A stretch of 64,000 bases of DNA from Marinobacter persicus. GTDB lineage: Bacteria; Pseudomonadota; Gammaproteobacteria; Pseudomonadales; Oleiphilaceae. Under the pieces are notes generated by a model. That model worked only from the letters and a program-made list of their open reading frames with translations, was not told the DNA's origin and ran no database searches. Location of the stretch: contig NZ_PTIV01000013.1 of assembly GCF_002934325.1 (NCBI RefSeq), positions 18,873-82,872 of the forward strand, read 5' to 3'. Shown here one piece after another: positions 45,658 to 54,016 of this stretch; the first letter of the stretch is position 1; each line of letters starts with the position of its first letter. A program made the position numbers and the translations under genes.

Positions 45658-46806
45658 TCACAGCTGAGCGGAATCGTCGCCTACTTCGTTGAAGATTGAG
45701 ACGTCGATGTTGCCGTTTTTCAGAGTCTCTCGCCCGCTGATGGCCACTCGGCTTTCATTAACAAACGCCGCCATCACTTCATCAAAGATCTCTGCCGAAA
45801 ACGAACATACGTGATCTTTGTGATCGGAGGTCTGGCGAAGAGTGAACGTGAAGTTGTCGCGGTCCATTTCTGATACCAGGCCTTCCAGGGTGGTGATTTT
45901 TTCTTCTTTTGTTCTCACGGCCTGAAGCACTCTTTTTACGCGCTTGGATGTTTCCCGGCCAAGCCGATAGGTTTCATCACCTTTCCCTAGAATGGTTCCG
46001 CCCACCTCAAACTCTGTAACAATGCCTGACAATGGCGGCACCAGTTTTTCCAGCGCTTCCAAAAGCTCAATTTCGAGTGTTTCGAGCTCGGAATCGGTGT
46101 TGTCGGTGCCTTCTGAACGACGAATTGCATGCGCCAGGGCACTTCCGATTTGTTGCATTTCCGCATCTTCGTCGTCCTTCAGCAGGCACTCTTGCGATTC
46201 TTCAGGAAGACTGAACGCCACTTCGAAGCTGTTGTAGGCAAAATGCTGTACAGGCAGATCGTACAAGCGCTTCCTGGAATTACTGGCACGACCTTGTTTG
46301 GCTGGCTCTTTGTACACGTGAGCGGCAGCTTTTCTTAATGCGGTACTGGCCCCTTCGACCACTTGCCTGATCACACTGGCTGGCACTGTACCAGCTGATA
46401 GCCCCTCGCCAATGGCGCGCAAACGAAATGCGGGTTGTAGGTGGGGCCAAAGCATTCGCCCTTTCTCTGGCAATACGGATTCAGGTAAGCCGCTCAAGGT
46501 TGTTCGCCAGGCCCTTTGGGGCTCAAGCGCATGATTAGCCTCCAACATCCAGACTACGGGTTGGTCTACCGCTTTGCGGACGCTGACTGTGCCCTTCTGA
46601 AGCTGGCTTACAATTTCATCGTTAGTAGGCGCAACCAAATAGCGGGCATGCTGGTCATTTTCGTCTACCAGCATAACCAAAGCTGTACACAATCCGGTTT
46701 CAGCGGTGAACAGCCGTGGGCCGTCAACGTCTATCAGAACGTCGAGTATTTCAATGTCTTGAAAATTATTGGAGTCACAAGTAAGACCTTTAATTTGCCA
46801 GTCCAT
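45658..46806 (-). CDS. Unknown protein, 382 residues
   Basis: No family recognised with confidence; resembles uncharacterised DUF6575-type proteins in its N-terminus (IEILDVLIDVDGPRLFTAE...). Predicted mixed alpha/beta N-terminal domain, a helical centre rich in Glu (residues about 200-260) and a C-terminal RNA/nucleotide-like FTFTLRQTSDHKD segment. Coupled to the 125-residue gene upstream (2-nt gap). Placed inside the RfaH-controlled operon, flanked by direct repeats A and B. Looks like acquired cargo. Confidence 0.55.
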   Translation of the reverse strand: MDWQIKGLTCDSNNFQDIEILDVLIDVDGPRLFTAETGLCTALVMLVDENDQHARYLVAPTNDEIVSQLQKGTVSVRKAVDQPVVWMLEANHALEPQRAWRTTLSGLPESVLPEKGRMLWPHLQPAFRLRAIGEGLSAGTVPASVIRQVVEGASTALRKAAAHVYKEPAKQGRASNSRKRLYDLPVQHFAYNSFEVAFSLPEESQECLLKDDEDAEMQQIGSALAHAIRRSEGTDNTDSELETLEIELLEALEKLVPPLSGIVTEFEVGGTILGKGDETYRLGRETSKRVKRVLQAVRTKEEKITTLEGLVSEMDRDNFTFTLRQTSDHKDHVCSFSAEIFDEVMAAFVNESRVAISGRETLKNGNIDVSIFNEVGDDSAQL

Positions 46807-46808
46807 TG

Positions 46809-47186
46809 TTACCCCTCGCTGCTGACGGTGAAGGCGGAGGCGCGTTCAATTTCTTCAAAAGGCCACCAAGTCACATGCGATGGCCTTGTCTTCGCCGGTG
46901 TCGGTTTGATCTTACCGTGTTCTGGCGCCAACTCACCACGAAAAATCAGCTTGCCCAACTTTGGGAAGAGCTCCGTTACATGTCGAGCGTCTGAAATGTC
47001 TCGAAACACCGACAAACCGTGCCGCATGCATGGATCACCCTTTGACGACTTACCGAGTTCGGCATGGGACCGAAAGTCCGCCAGGGCTGGCGGATTCTCT
47101 CGGCAAATTCTGTACACAACACCTTCGGCTGGCTGTGCATCATCAGGCGGACAACACTCGGGCCAATGTTTTGGAAAGCCTGCCAT
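46809..47186 (-). CDS. Unknown protein, 125 residues
   Basis: No family recognised. Starts MAGFPKHWPECCPPDDAQPA, with further Cys residues; a central HGLSVFRDISDARHVTELFPKLG helix and a closing VTWWPFEEIERASAF. Lies 2 nt before the 382-residue gene, so the two form one unit. Similar small partners of larger unknown proteins are common in TA-like or defence pairs, but nothing in the sequence assigns a role. Confidence 0.55.
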   Translation of the reverse strand: MAGFPKHWPECCPPDDAQPAEGVVYRICRENPPALADFRSHAELGKSSKGDPCMRHGLSVFRDISDARHVTELFPKLGKLIFRGELAPEHGKIKPTPAKTRPSHVTWWPFEEIERASAFTVSSEG

Positions 47187-47267
47187 GGCCGTTATTCTCC
47201 TTCAGTAGTAGCTTTGTTTAACAAAATGATGGTGGCGTGAGGCCGTGCCGTCAATAATTGTGCGGAT

Positions 47268-47310
47268 GGTCGCCGCTGGCTTTGAGTGGTGTTTGACCAC
47301 GTAGGGCCAG
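47268..47310. repeat. Direct repeat B flanking the two-gene insert
   Basis: Second copy of the repeat at 45539-45577 (shared CGCTGGCTTTG and GTGGTGTTTGAC-like parts), lying just downstream of the MarR-type gene stop. Suggests target-site duplication or repeat-mediated insertion. Confidence 0.4.
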
Positions 47311-47341
47311 GTAGTGAGTTTGTCGAGGTTGACCGTTCGCT

Positions 47342-47677
47342 TTAACTGAGATCATGCTCTGTGGCGACGACTTCTTCCTTCAACTGCTCTATCTCCACCC
47401 GAAGCCGCTCGTATTCGGCCATTTTGGCCTGCAGGTAGGTGGCGGTAAGCCGGGCTTTGTTCTCGATGCCACTGGGCGTCAGCAGGTAGGCGTATTGCAG
47501 CTTGCTGTCATTGTTCTTGAAGTTACGCGCTTTCACCCACCCTTTTTCCAGCAGCGCTCGCAAGCAGTAGTTGGCTTTGCCCAGGCTCACGCCCAGCTCT
47601 CTGGCCATTTCCCGCTGGGAGATGCCGGGGTTTTGTTCAACAAGTCTGAGTACCCGGAGGTGGGTGTCGTTATTCAT
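47342..47677 (-). CDS. EPS-associated MarR-family regulator
   Basis: 111 residues. Winged HTH with ISQREMARELGVSLGKANYCLRALLEKGWV, and a C-terminal coiled coil (ARLTATYLQAKMAEYERLRVEIEQL). Matches the MarR-like family that marks exopolysaccharide and O-antigen loci. First gene behind the ops-containing leader, so it heads the rml-to-wbpM transcript. Its DNA target is unknown. Confidence 0.9.
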   Translation of the reverse strand: MNNDTHLRVLRLVEQNPGISQREMARELGVSLGKANYCLRALLEKGWVKARNFKNNDSKLQYAYLLTPSGIENKARLTATYLQAKMAEYERLRVEIEQLKEEVVATEHDLS

Positions 47678-47699
47678 GGGGCATGATCTGGAGTTTAGG

Positions 47700-47711
47700 C
47701 ACGCTACCGCC
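47700..47711 (-). promoter_or_regulatory. ops element (RfaH recruitment site)
   Basis: Exact GGCGGTAGCGTG on the minus strand, in the 5' leader of the MarR-type gene, 23 nt before its ATG and about 64-75 nt after the predicted transcription start. RfaH binds this element in the paused non-template strand and makes polymerase resistant to termination. The rfaH gene is in this window at 60706. Confidence 0.88.
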
Positions 47712-47781
47712 CTACCCTGTTGCAGGCATCGTGGGCGATGAAGCTATGGTGTTTTGTTGTGTTCAATGTTTGAACGCGGGG

Positions 47782-47810
47782 ATGTTAGTGGCTTGGGGTT
47801 TGGGTTGCAA
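47782..47810 (-). promoter_or_regulatory. Sigma-70 promoter of the MarR/rml operon
   Basis: -35 TTGCAA (47805-47810), 17-nt spacer, -10 TAACAT (47782-47787), on the minus strand. Predicted start near 47775, giving a leader of about 98 nt that contains the ops element. Predicted only. Confidence 0.5.
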
Positions 47811-47894
47811 CTGAAAACCGGAAGAGCAGAGGCCACAAAAGTGACCGCCATGACAGCCGAGGGATTAAAGAGTCTCGCTCTGGTCCGGTACTGT

Positions 47895-48941
47895 TTACTG
47901 GGCATAACATGCCCAGCGAGATCGCACCCGACCCAGCATCCGTTGTATCTCGGCATCGAAGGCCTGTTGGCTGAAATTCCAGCGGTAGGCTTCAGAATCA
48001 CCCGGATATTCCAACGTAATACCAGCTCTGGCCATCAGGCTTTGGCGCTTATTTGCTGTGTCCTGTGGCTTCCTACGCTTCTCGTAAAGCCTCAAAGCTT
48101 CGTCAAGGGTATGCTGGGGAAAGTTGGTTTTGCTCTGCACGCTTTCAGCAAAGTCAGCCAGGTCATCTGCTGGTAACAGCTTCTCTCCGCCCTCAAATTC
48201 CTCGTAGATTCGTTTGGACTGATTGCTGCTATGGTTGAAGTAATGACTTGCTACAGGCAGTTATTCAACAAAGTCCTCGCCTGCTGGCAGGCGGATTGCG
48301 TTGGCTCGTTGCTGCTCAGGTCTTGGGAAAGGTTGCCAGCCAATAGGCGTATACGGGATGCCGTTATCACTATCCTGAGCTATAAGAAAAGCCGGTTGGA
48401 GCTGATAAATAACACCCGGCTTTGGAGTCATCCGCATGGGTTCGAATTTTTTAGCTTTATTGTCCCAACGCTGGGTGGCGAAAAAGCTGGCTACTGAGAA
48501 GTTACTGGTGATATCCAGGTATTGGGTCGGGAGCCCGTAATGCTGCGCAATGCCATCCAGATCAACACAAATTGGTAAAGATTCACCATTTTCACCCAGA
48601 TTAAGCCCCTTACTTCTTATCTGGGTTATGACCGGGTGGGCTTCCAATGCCTGCTTAAAGTAGGTTGAACTACACAAGGCTGCAAAGAGTTCATGGTCGT
48701 GCTGAATACTATCCAGAGTAGACAGGCAGGATTCATACTCCTGAGTCTGGCCACGGTACTCTGTGAAGGCAAACTCAACACCGCTCACGAGGTTAACGCA
48801 ATCGCCGTTTATACTCGTCCTGGCGTGCAGGGCTTCGACATCATCGAACACAATCCCGCGGAAGTTAAATTGCTGGCCTGTGTTAATGGGCTTGATGCCG
48901 AGATGCTCTTTGAGCTTTGTCAGGCTCTCAAAAAAGGGCAT
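47895..48941 (-). pseudogene. FRG-domain protein, interrupted by an in-frame TAA
   Basis: One 349-codon frame broken only by TAA at 48263-48261. The first 226 residues carry the FRG core (AFTEYRGQTQEYES near residue 58, with YRGQ as the diagnostic Arg-Gly) and IAQHYGLPTQYLDIT. After the stop the same frame continues with SHYFNHSSNQSKRIYEEF, EGGEKLLP and then 80 more residues to a normal stop, as expected of a full FRG protein. The last gene of a four-gene operon, 14 nt after the previous one. Either mutated or read through. Confidence 0.8.
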
Positions 48942-48955
48942 TAATGCTCCAAAGG

Positions 48956-49828
48956 TTACCCAACATCCGGCCCCAAATCCTCATCCCCTTCTCGTAGAGA
49001 CAGGTAATCCAGGTTGATTTTCATATACTGAGTCAGCTGCGCGACAGTGACGGCACTTTCTCTTTCGGCGTTGCCAGGCAGGTTTGGGTGCTCTGCCAAC
49101 GTAAAGCCTTCGTTCTCTTCCATCTCCTGAATCAGGTCTTCTACCTGTTCTTCGATGGCGAGCCTCTGTGGGTCTGGTGTATCGTGTTTCAGCAACGCAA
49201 GCAGTGCAAATTCGTAGTTGGCTGCGCCTTCCTCAAACGTATCCAGGTGCAGGTACAAGCCTCTTACGCAGCTGTTACCGCTTTCTGTGGAATGAGCACC
49301 CAACTCATCGGCGTATTTTTCAAACAGAGGGATGAAAGCCTGGTTAAAACGGTCTGGTAGCGCGGCGCGTTGGTAACGGTTTGCCTTCCATGCGGTCAAA
49401 ATGCGCAGGTTTTCAGAGGTTAGCTGCGCAATATTGGCGGTTTCCGTATTCGCCTCTAACCATTCCAGTAGTTCCTGCTTTGGCACAGTGACCGTAGCTC
49501 GCACCTTACCCTCATAGTTCTGGCCATCAATGTTTATTTGTAGCGTGCGAGAGCTTTTGGCGTACTGGTTACCCGGGAAGAGTTTTTTTGGTTTGATGGG
49601 CGCCAGAGGGAGCAATTCTATTTCTGGCTCCAGCTCCTCTTTCGCTGCGATGTCGCAGTCCTGGCTTTGCACCAGTAGCACGTAATCTTTTTTAAAGCTT
49701 TTATCTCGCATTTCGGGGCTGGGGCGAAACTGACACCAGCCTTGCGGATATTCCGGGGCTGCAATGTAACTTCCCTGACGAACGCCCCACTTAACGAGCA
49801 ACTGCTTCCCTGTTGAATCCGTAGTCAT
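48956..49828 (-). CDS. Unknown protein of the TIGR04255-HTH-FRG operon
   Basis: 290 residues, no family recognised. N-terminus LLVKWGVRQGSYIAAPEYPQ, a conserved-looking LLVQSQDCDIAAKEE, followed by a helical Glu-rich C-terminus (QVEDLIQEMEENEG). The QDCDI segment resembles a beta-strand/metal or Cys site but proves nothing. Its start overlaps the HTH gene stop by 1 nt (TGATG), so translated together. No signal peptide or membrane helix. Confidence 0.6.
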   Translation of the reverse strand: MTTDSTGKQLLVKWGVRQGSYIAAPEYPQGWCQFRPSPEMRDKSFKKDYVLLVQSQDCDIAAKEELEPEIELLPLAPIKPKKLFPGNQYAKSSRTLQINIDGQNYEGKVRATVTVPKQELLEWLEANTETANIAQLTSENLRILTAWKANRYQRAALPDRFNQAFIPLFEKYADELGAHSTESGNSCVRGLYLHLDTFEEGAANYEFALLALLKHDTPDPQRLAIEEQVEDLIQEMEENEGFTLAEHPNLPGNAERESAVTVAQLTQYMKINLDYLSLREGDEDLGPDVG

Positions 49829-50469
49829 CAGCAGTGCCGTGTCAGTTCATCCAAAGTGCTTTGATGGCGCTTTGCTGGTGTGGTGCTGTTCATTTGGTCA
49901 GCCAGCTGGTGAGCTAATGCTTTGAGTTGCTCAAGGTTTGGCTTTTTCTGTTGCAACAACAACAGCAATGTGTCGCCTTGTTCGTTCGCAACACGCTTTG
50001 CCAAAGCACCAGGACTGGCCGGGAAAATAGGCTTCAGCTCGCCAATAGCTTTATCAACTCGCTGCAGGCGTTGCCAATTTGCATCGCTCGGTTGGTCTTT
50101 CTGTTTCTTGTAGTTGTAGAGCGTTTGACGGGAAACACCATACACAGCTGCCAGATCTTTCAGGCTGAGGCCAGTCACGGTTTGTGCACTGGCAATCATA
50201 CTAGCGGCGGTGATGCTCGCACTGCCGTTCTGCGTTTCTGCGGCAACCGGTCGCTGGGTAAACACATGCACAGTGGAAACGGCATTATTGGCGGCGTCAG
50301 ACACCACCCGCACACTCTGCCAGTCTGTTCCTGGGCGCTCCGACTCTGGCCAGTTGGGCTGGTCGGTGGCCAAGGTACTGAGTGGAGGCGCTCCGGCAAC
50401 TACTTGCTGAGCCGGAAAATGGTACGTACTCAACAACATTGCTTGTGCAGGCATGTCAGCGGCAAGCAT
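49828..50469 (-). CDS. HTH-containing protein of the operon
   Basis: 213 residues. A helix-turn-helix lies at about residues 100-125 (TGLSLKDLAAVYGVSRQTLY) followed by YKKQKDQPSDANWQRLQRV, as in phage-repressor-like regulators. The N-terminal 90 residues are low-complexity and unassigned; the C-terminus is Gln/Leu-rich. Probably binds DNA and regulates the operon. Lies 12 nt from the TIGR04255 gene. Confidence 0.7.
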   Translation of the reverse strand: MLAADMPAQAMLLSTYHFPAQQVVAGAPPLSTLATDQPNWPESERPGTDWQSVRVVSDAANNAVSTVHVFTQRPVAAETQNGSASITAASMIASAQTVTGLSLKDLAAVYGVSRQTLYNYKKQKDQPSDANWQRLQRVDKAIGELKPIFPASPGALAKRVANEQGDTLLLLLQQKKPNLEQLKALAHQLADQMNSTTPAKRHQSTLDELTRHC

Positions 50470-50481
50470 GGGTGGCTCCTT

Positions 50482-51354
50482 TTAGGCCCAACTGGCTATG
50501 GCAGCTTCAGTGGTAACTTCGCGGAATACGCTGCTGCAGGTTGCCTGAAGCGCCCGAAATTTATCGAGAATATCAAACTCTTTCAGCTGCGGGCTTTGCT
50601 GCAGCTGGCACATGTGCTGAGTATCGAGAATGCCGTAGGTTTCAGTGGATATGTTCCACCAATGCTCTTTTGCTTGAATGCTCAACCCACAGCGCTTGTC
50701 GTGCTCGGCCAGGTGGTCTGGCAGTACCTTTGTCAGACCTCGGTTATTAACCGGAACTTCCTCAAACGCCACCCGTAATCTTTGGTCAGGTGCGGTTTCC
50801 ACCAAACGGAAGCTGCTACCAAACAAAAATTTCTGGTCTTGCACGGCGGCTAATTGCGGCGGACATATTTCCCGGGTGACTAGCTGGCCCATAGTTTGAC
50901 CACCCGCTGGGACGATCAGGTCCACGTAATTGAGGGCAAGGCCTTTCAGGGCCGTTTTACCGAGTTGAGGCAGGCAATTTTTGAAAATGCCCAGTAATTG
51001 CTCCAACAGAGCGAAAAATTCTTCTTTACCCTGGTAGTCCGTGACTTTAAGAATCAAGCGGCCGGTGCCTTCCACTGAGTTCTGAGTAAACTCCACCAAC
51101 CTGGTTTTACCCGCGTTGCGAAACACCAGCCTTTTTATTTGGGTGACTTTTTGCTCCGTTTGCTGCTCAGACTCGGGAGTAGAAACCACTACCTCTACAG
51201 CTTGACGAATGGCGTCAATCCGTTCCGGGAACCCGGCATCGAGCAGCTCGGAGTGCAGGCGCTCAACCACATCTGCGGCTGGTTCAGGCAGGCGCGTAAA
51301 GCTTATGTCGGCGACTACGTGCACCAGGGGGGCATTTTTCATCACAGGTGTCAT
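50482..51354 (-). CDS. TIGR04255-family protein
   Basis: 290 residues of the TIGR04255 family: N-terminal KNAPLVHVVADISFTRLP, then the family core of a long beta-sheet domain with VNRLDLRI-like KGLALNYVDLIVP and VAFEEVPVNN. Function unknown; members are scattered in defence-type contexts. First gene of a four-gene operon with the HTH, unknown and FRG genes. ATG 51354 and ATG 51342 are both possible. Confidence 0.8.
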   Translation of the reverse strand: MTPVMKNAPLVHVVADISFTRLPEPAADVVERLHSELLDAGFPERIDAIRQAVEVVVSTPESEQQTEQKVTQIKRLVFRNAGKTRLVEFTQNSVEGTGRLILKVTDYQGKEEFFALLEQLLGIFKNCLPQLGKTALKGLALNYVDLIVPAGGQTMGQLVTREICPPQLAAVQDQKFLFGSSFRLVETAPDQRLRVAFEEVPVNNRGLTKVLPDHLAEHDKRCGLSIQAKEHWWNISTETYGILDTQHMCQLQQSPQLKEFDILDKFRALQATCSSVFREVTTEAAIASWA

Positions 51355-51664
51355 AACAGGCTATCTTTGGTTGCGGTAAGCACAACTTTACACGTTTTTT
51401 GACAGTTTAGCACTTGATGGCGCTTATAGCCGGACGGGCGCTGCATGATTACCTGCTTGAATCAGCTTTTTCGTCAAATTCATGTCGCAACCGCTCATCT
51501 TCCTGAGCCATTGTGGACTACTCCCACTGGTCATCATCGCTCTTCCAGATAACCATGCGGGTTAGTCAAGTAAAAAGCTTTTCGGTTGCGGGTACTTTCA
51601 GCAAACATTATGGCACGAGCTTCCTGTCTGCCTCGTGAAACTGCCCCATGGGAGAATAGAGGAT
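51355..51664 (-). other. 310-nt gap with two orphan mini-frames
   Basis: No gene recognised. Two small minus-strand frames occur: 51534-51608 (24 residues, ends NPHGYLEER) and 51449-51511 (20 residues, MAQEDERLRHEFDEKADSSR). The second has GGGAG 9 nt upstream. They look like decayed gene parts. Promoter signals for the TIGR04255 operon should also lie here, but I see no convincing -35/-10. Confidence 0.3.
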
Positions 51665-52612
51665 TTATAATGCCCCAATTCTTCCAGCCTCATGATCCAT
51701 ATAAACCGGGTCAGACACGGACTTCCAGCCGTTTATGCCCTCCACCACGTCGTATACCAGGTCACTCAGGGCTGCGTAGCAATCCGGATTCACCACGTAA
51801 GCATTCAGTGGCTCTGCGCTTGGCTGCATTTCCCCGGCTGGTTTGATGTCTAACGTTACCGATTCATCCGTACCCGGGTTGTCGAAAATCAACGCGCTTA
51901 GACCTTGCTGAATGATTTCGGTTCGAAACCCGTGGAGTTTCACGCTGGATTTGAGGAACACATCATGATGAAGGGCCAGGAAAGCTTCGAGCATTTTGAC
52001 CACTTCAATAAGATAGATAATGGCTCGAACCTGGCTGTCACTCAGCCGTTCCATGATGAAGGCGTTGGAGAGCAAACCTTCAAGCCGGTGCAGTTCTTCA
52101 CCCAGCGACAGATCGGTTAACTGAAATGCCAGATAACGGCCATCGACCAAGGCTTCATATATACTTTCCCGCTCAAAGTCCAGCAGATTGTCGTTGTCAG
52201 GCGCTACGTTTTCGCTTTCATCTTCCTGAACGTAGATTTTGAGGTTCTCAATGTCTTCATCGTCAACCAGGAACCTGCCACTCTCGAAGTATGCGAATGC
52301 TCCGGCGACTAACAGCTCAAGCTTTGATTTGACGGCTCTGATGCTTACTTGCATCTGGTTTTCCGCAAACTCGTAAACGCTGTTGTTGAGCTTGCGGTGG
52401 GATTTCTCTTGCCAGATTTCGTAGAAAATGAACGCCAGCGGAATAGAGACCAGGCCGCCACCGATTCCGATTACCAGGCTTTTAAAGTCGCCTTGGAGCC
52501 AGGTTACGGCCAATCCGTAAAGGCCAAAACCGGCGACAATGACGAGCAGCTTTGGCCAGAGGTTGTGGATCGTGGTTTTTAGTTTGGATTGGGGCATTGG
52601 GTGTGCAGCCAT
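51665..52612 (-). CDS. Unknown two-helix membrane protein
   Basis: 315 residues. Two N-terminal membrane helices (about 18-40 and 45-67), then a long soluble part with acidic loops (DVEDIENLKIYVQEDESENV) and a C-terminal VVEGINGW segment. Topology suggests an inner-membrane anchor with a cytoplasmic domain. No family recognised. Ends 4 nt before the PIN toxin stop, so transcribed in the same direction as the neighbouring TA genes. Confidence 0.65.
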   Translation of the reverse strand: MAAHPMPQSKLKTTIHNLWPKLLVIVAGFGLYGLAVTWLQGDFKSLVIGIGGGLVSIPLAFIFYEIWQEKSHRKLNNSVYEFAENQMQVSIRAVKSKLELLVAGAFAYFESGRFLVDDEDIENLKIYVQEDESENVAPDNDNLLDFERESIYEALVDGRYLAFQLTDLSLGEELHRLEGLLSNAFIMERLSDSQVRAIIYLIEVVKMLEAFLALHHDVFLKSSVKLHGFRTEIIQQGLSALIFDNPGTDESVTLDIKPAGEMQPSAEPLNAYVVNPDCYAALSDLVYDVVEGINGWKSVSDPVYMDHEAGRIGAL

Positions 52613-52615
52613 TTT

Positions 52616-52990
52616 TTAATGGCCAGTCCCCATCAACCCGTCTAGTTTTATCGCCTCACCAACATGGCGATTTCTCAGCTTTACGTCGTCTGTAACCAGA
52701 ACATAGCCGCCATCTAACGCCGTTGCCGATATGATGCTGTCTGGCAGTTTCAGCGACGTTGCCCTTCGAATCTTTATGGTTCTTTCCTGGATGCTTGAAC
52801 TCAACTGTAAAACGGCCGTGCCCGACAAAGCCGCTCTGAGTTGTTGCTCATCTTCCTGAGATAATTGCGGCCAGGAAAGCAGCTCCATTTTGGTAATTAC
52901 TGAAACTGCGTAGTCCGCTTTCGGCAATTTAAGTTTTCGGTTGATGGCATAGATGAGAGCGTTGGTGTCCAGAAGATACTTACCATTCAT
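52616..52990 (-). CDS. PIN-domain toxin, VapC-like
   Basis: 124 residues. Acidic centre: LLDTNALIYAI, MELLSWP, KLPDSIISATALD and VTDD. Mg-dependent RNase toxin predicted. Starts 11 nt inside the antitoxin gene upstream, the usual coupled order. It is smaller and clearly different from the 4.0-kb PIN protein, so an independent acquisition. Confidence 0.86.
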   Translation of the reverse strand: MNGKYLLDTNALIYAINRKLKLPKADYAVSVITKMELLSWPQLSQEDEQQLRAALSGTAVLQLSSSIQERTIKIRRATSLKLPDSIISATALDGGYVLVTDDVKLRNRHVGEAIKLDGLMGTGH

Positions 52991-53204
52991 CTCTCATGGT
53001 CCTTTGAATATCCAGCGCATCTCTTCCTGAGAACGCTTTGATGTCTGTGTTGGTAAAATCCAGCTCAGTTTCGCGCTGAGCCTGGAAGCTCTCATCATTC
53101 ACCATCAGGACAATTTTGGCGTGTGCGTTATCCAGCTGGCGATACATTTCGGGAATTTTCACCGTGCCGTTCTGGATGTCGGCTTCAAACTCTATTGCGT
53201 ACAT
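52980..53204 (-). CDS. Antitoxin of the PIN-toxin pair
   Basis: 74 residues. The first 35 residues (MYAIEFEADIQNGTVKIPE) closely match the antitoxin at 17679-17885, but that one is paired with a MazF-like toxin. The C-terminal part (KAFSGRDALDIQRTMRDEW) differs. The N-terminal half is thus likely a portable DNA-binding/dimer module. Overlaps the toxin by 11 nt. Confidence 0.78.
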   Translation of the reverse strand: MYAIEFEADIQNGTVKIPEMYRQLDNAHAKIVLMVNDESFQAQRETELDFTNTDIKAFSGRDALDIQRTMRDEW

Positions 53205-53348
53205 AGTGCTGCCTCTGCGTGCTGTTCACTTTATAAGCATACCATGTGGCTGTTTTTTTGGCTTAGAGGGCGAGGGCTTCCAGCTCTTCTTTCAGGGCCT
53301 GTTTTCGTTCTTTTCGTCGTGTACCAGACGAATGTGCTCGGCCCGCGA

Positions 53349-53726
53349 CTAAAGGCTAGCAATCCGCACCTTTTCTCTCGGCCATTTCTTTAACAAATGC
53401 TCAACAAACCAAGTTGGCTCTACCTGATTAAACTGCTTTTCGAAAATGTCGAGATAGCCATCTGGAGTGATTTCGGAGAAATGCAGGTGCCGCTGGCTGG
53501 AGTTGTCAAAGAAGTACACCCTTCTGCATTTGCGGGCCATTTCACACAACAAGCTCAGGCTGCGATGGTATCGACCGAGAATTTTGTCTTCAGGTACTGG
53601 GTGCCCGCCAGATTCCACACGCTGGGCCACCCTTGCTTTATTGATATCCGGGTCCGTGGTGCAGATGTAGTACAGATAAGGCTCAAATCCCGATTCGATT
53701 GCCTTATCCGTGGCACAGGTACTCCC
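53349..53726 (-). pseudogene. Zeta-toxin-like ATPase fragment (N-terminus missing)
   Basis: Open frame without a start codon, beginning next to the antitoxin stop. Residues like YLYYICTTDPDINKARVAQR, VESGGHPVPEDKILGRYHRS and RVYFFDNSS are the C-terminal half of predicted ABC-type ATPase/zeta-like toxins. The N-terminal Walker A loop that should come first is absent, so the protein cannot be active. A deletion appears to have joined the antitoxin directly to the middle of the toxin gene. Confidence 0.78.
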
Positions 53727-53970
53727 TCAGGTCGAACTTTTCCTTGTTCTGCAGTTTTTTAACCACGGTTACTTCGTGATCCGGGTCTTCGCGAACGAGC
53801 TGCCCGTCTTTCATGTATACAACGGAGATACCGGCTTCAAACGACTCACCTATCGCGTTACGTGACGCCAGTTGGGCATAACGCAGTAATTTCCGGTTGT
53901 CGTCAAAGGCGTTGATTCGGTTGTGTTTGCGTATTTTGGTCACGGCTTGTTTTTCCTTGCAGGTACTCAT
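53704..53970 (-). CDS. Antitoxin paired with the lost zeta-like toxin
   Basis: 88 residues from ATG 53970: STCKEKQAVTKIRKHNRINA, then DDNRKLLRYAQLASRNAIGES, GISVVYMKDGQLVRE and a conserved end. Antitoxins of this kind stand directly ahead of zeta-like ATPase toxins. Intact, while its toxin partner is truncated, so now an orphan. A longer upstream frame is probably not used. Confidence 0.72.
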   Translation of the reverse strand: MSTCKEKQAVTKIRKHNRINAFDDNRKLLRYAQLASRNAIGESFEAGISVVYMKDGQLVREDPDHEVTVVKKLQNKEKFDLREYLCHG

Positions 53971-54016
53971 TTGAACACCCCCAGTCACATCAATTATCAA
54001 GAGCATACGCCTTTGG

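Noticed and set aside
47306..47336. Fragment of rmlB 5' end near direct repeat B (GTCGAGGTTGACC)
   Set aside because: Only about 17 matching bases; too short to call a relic.
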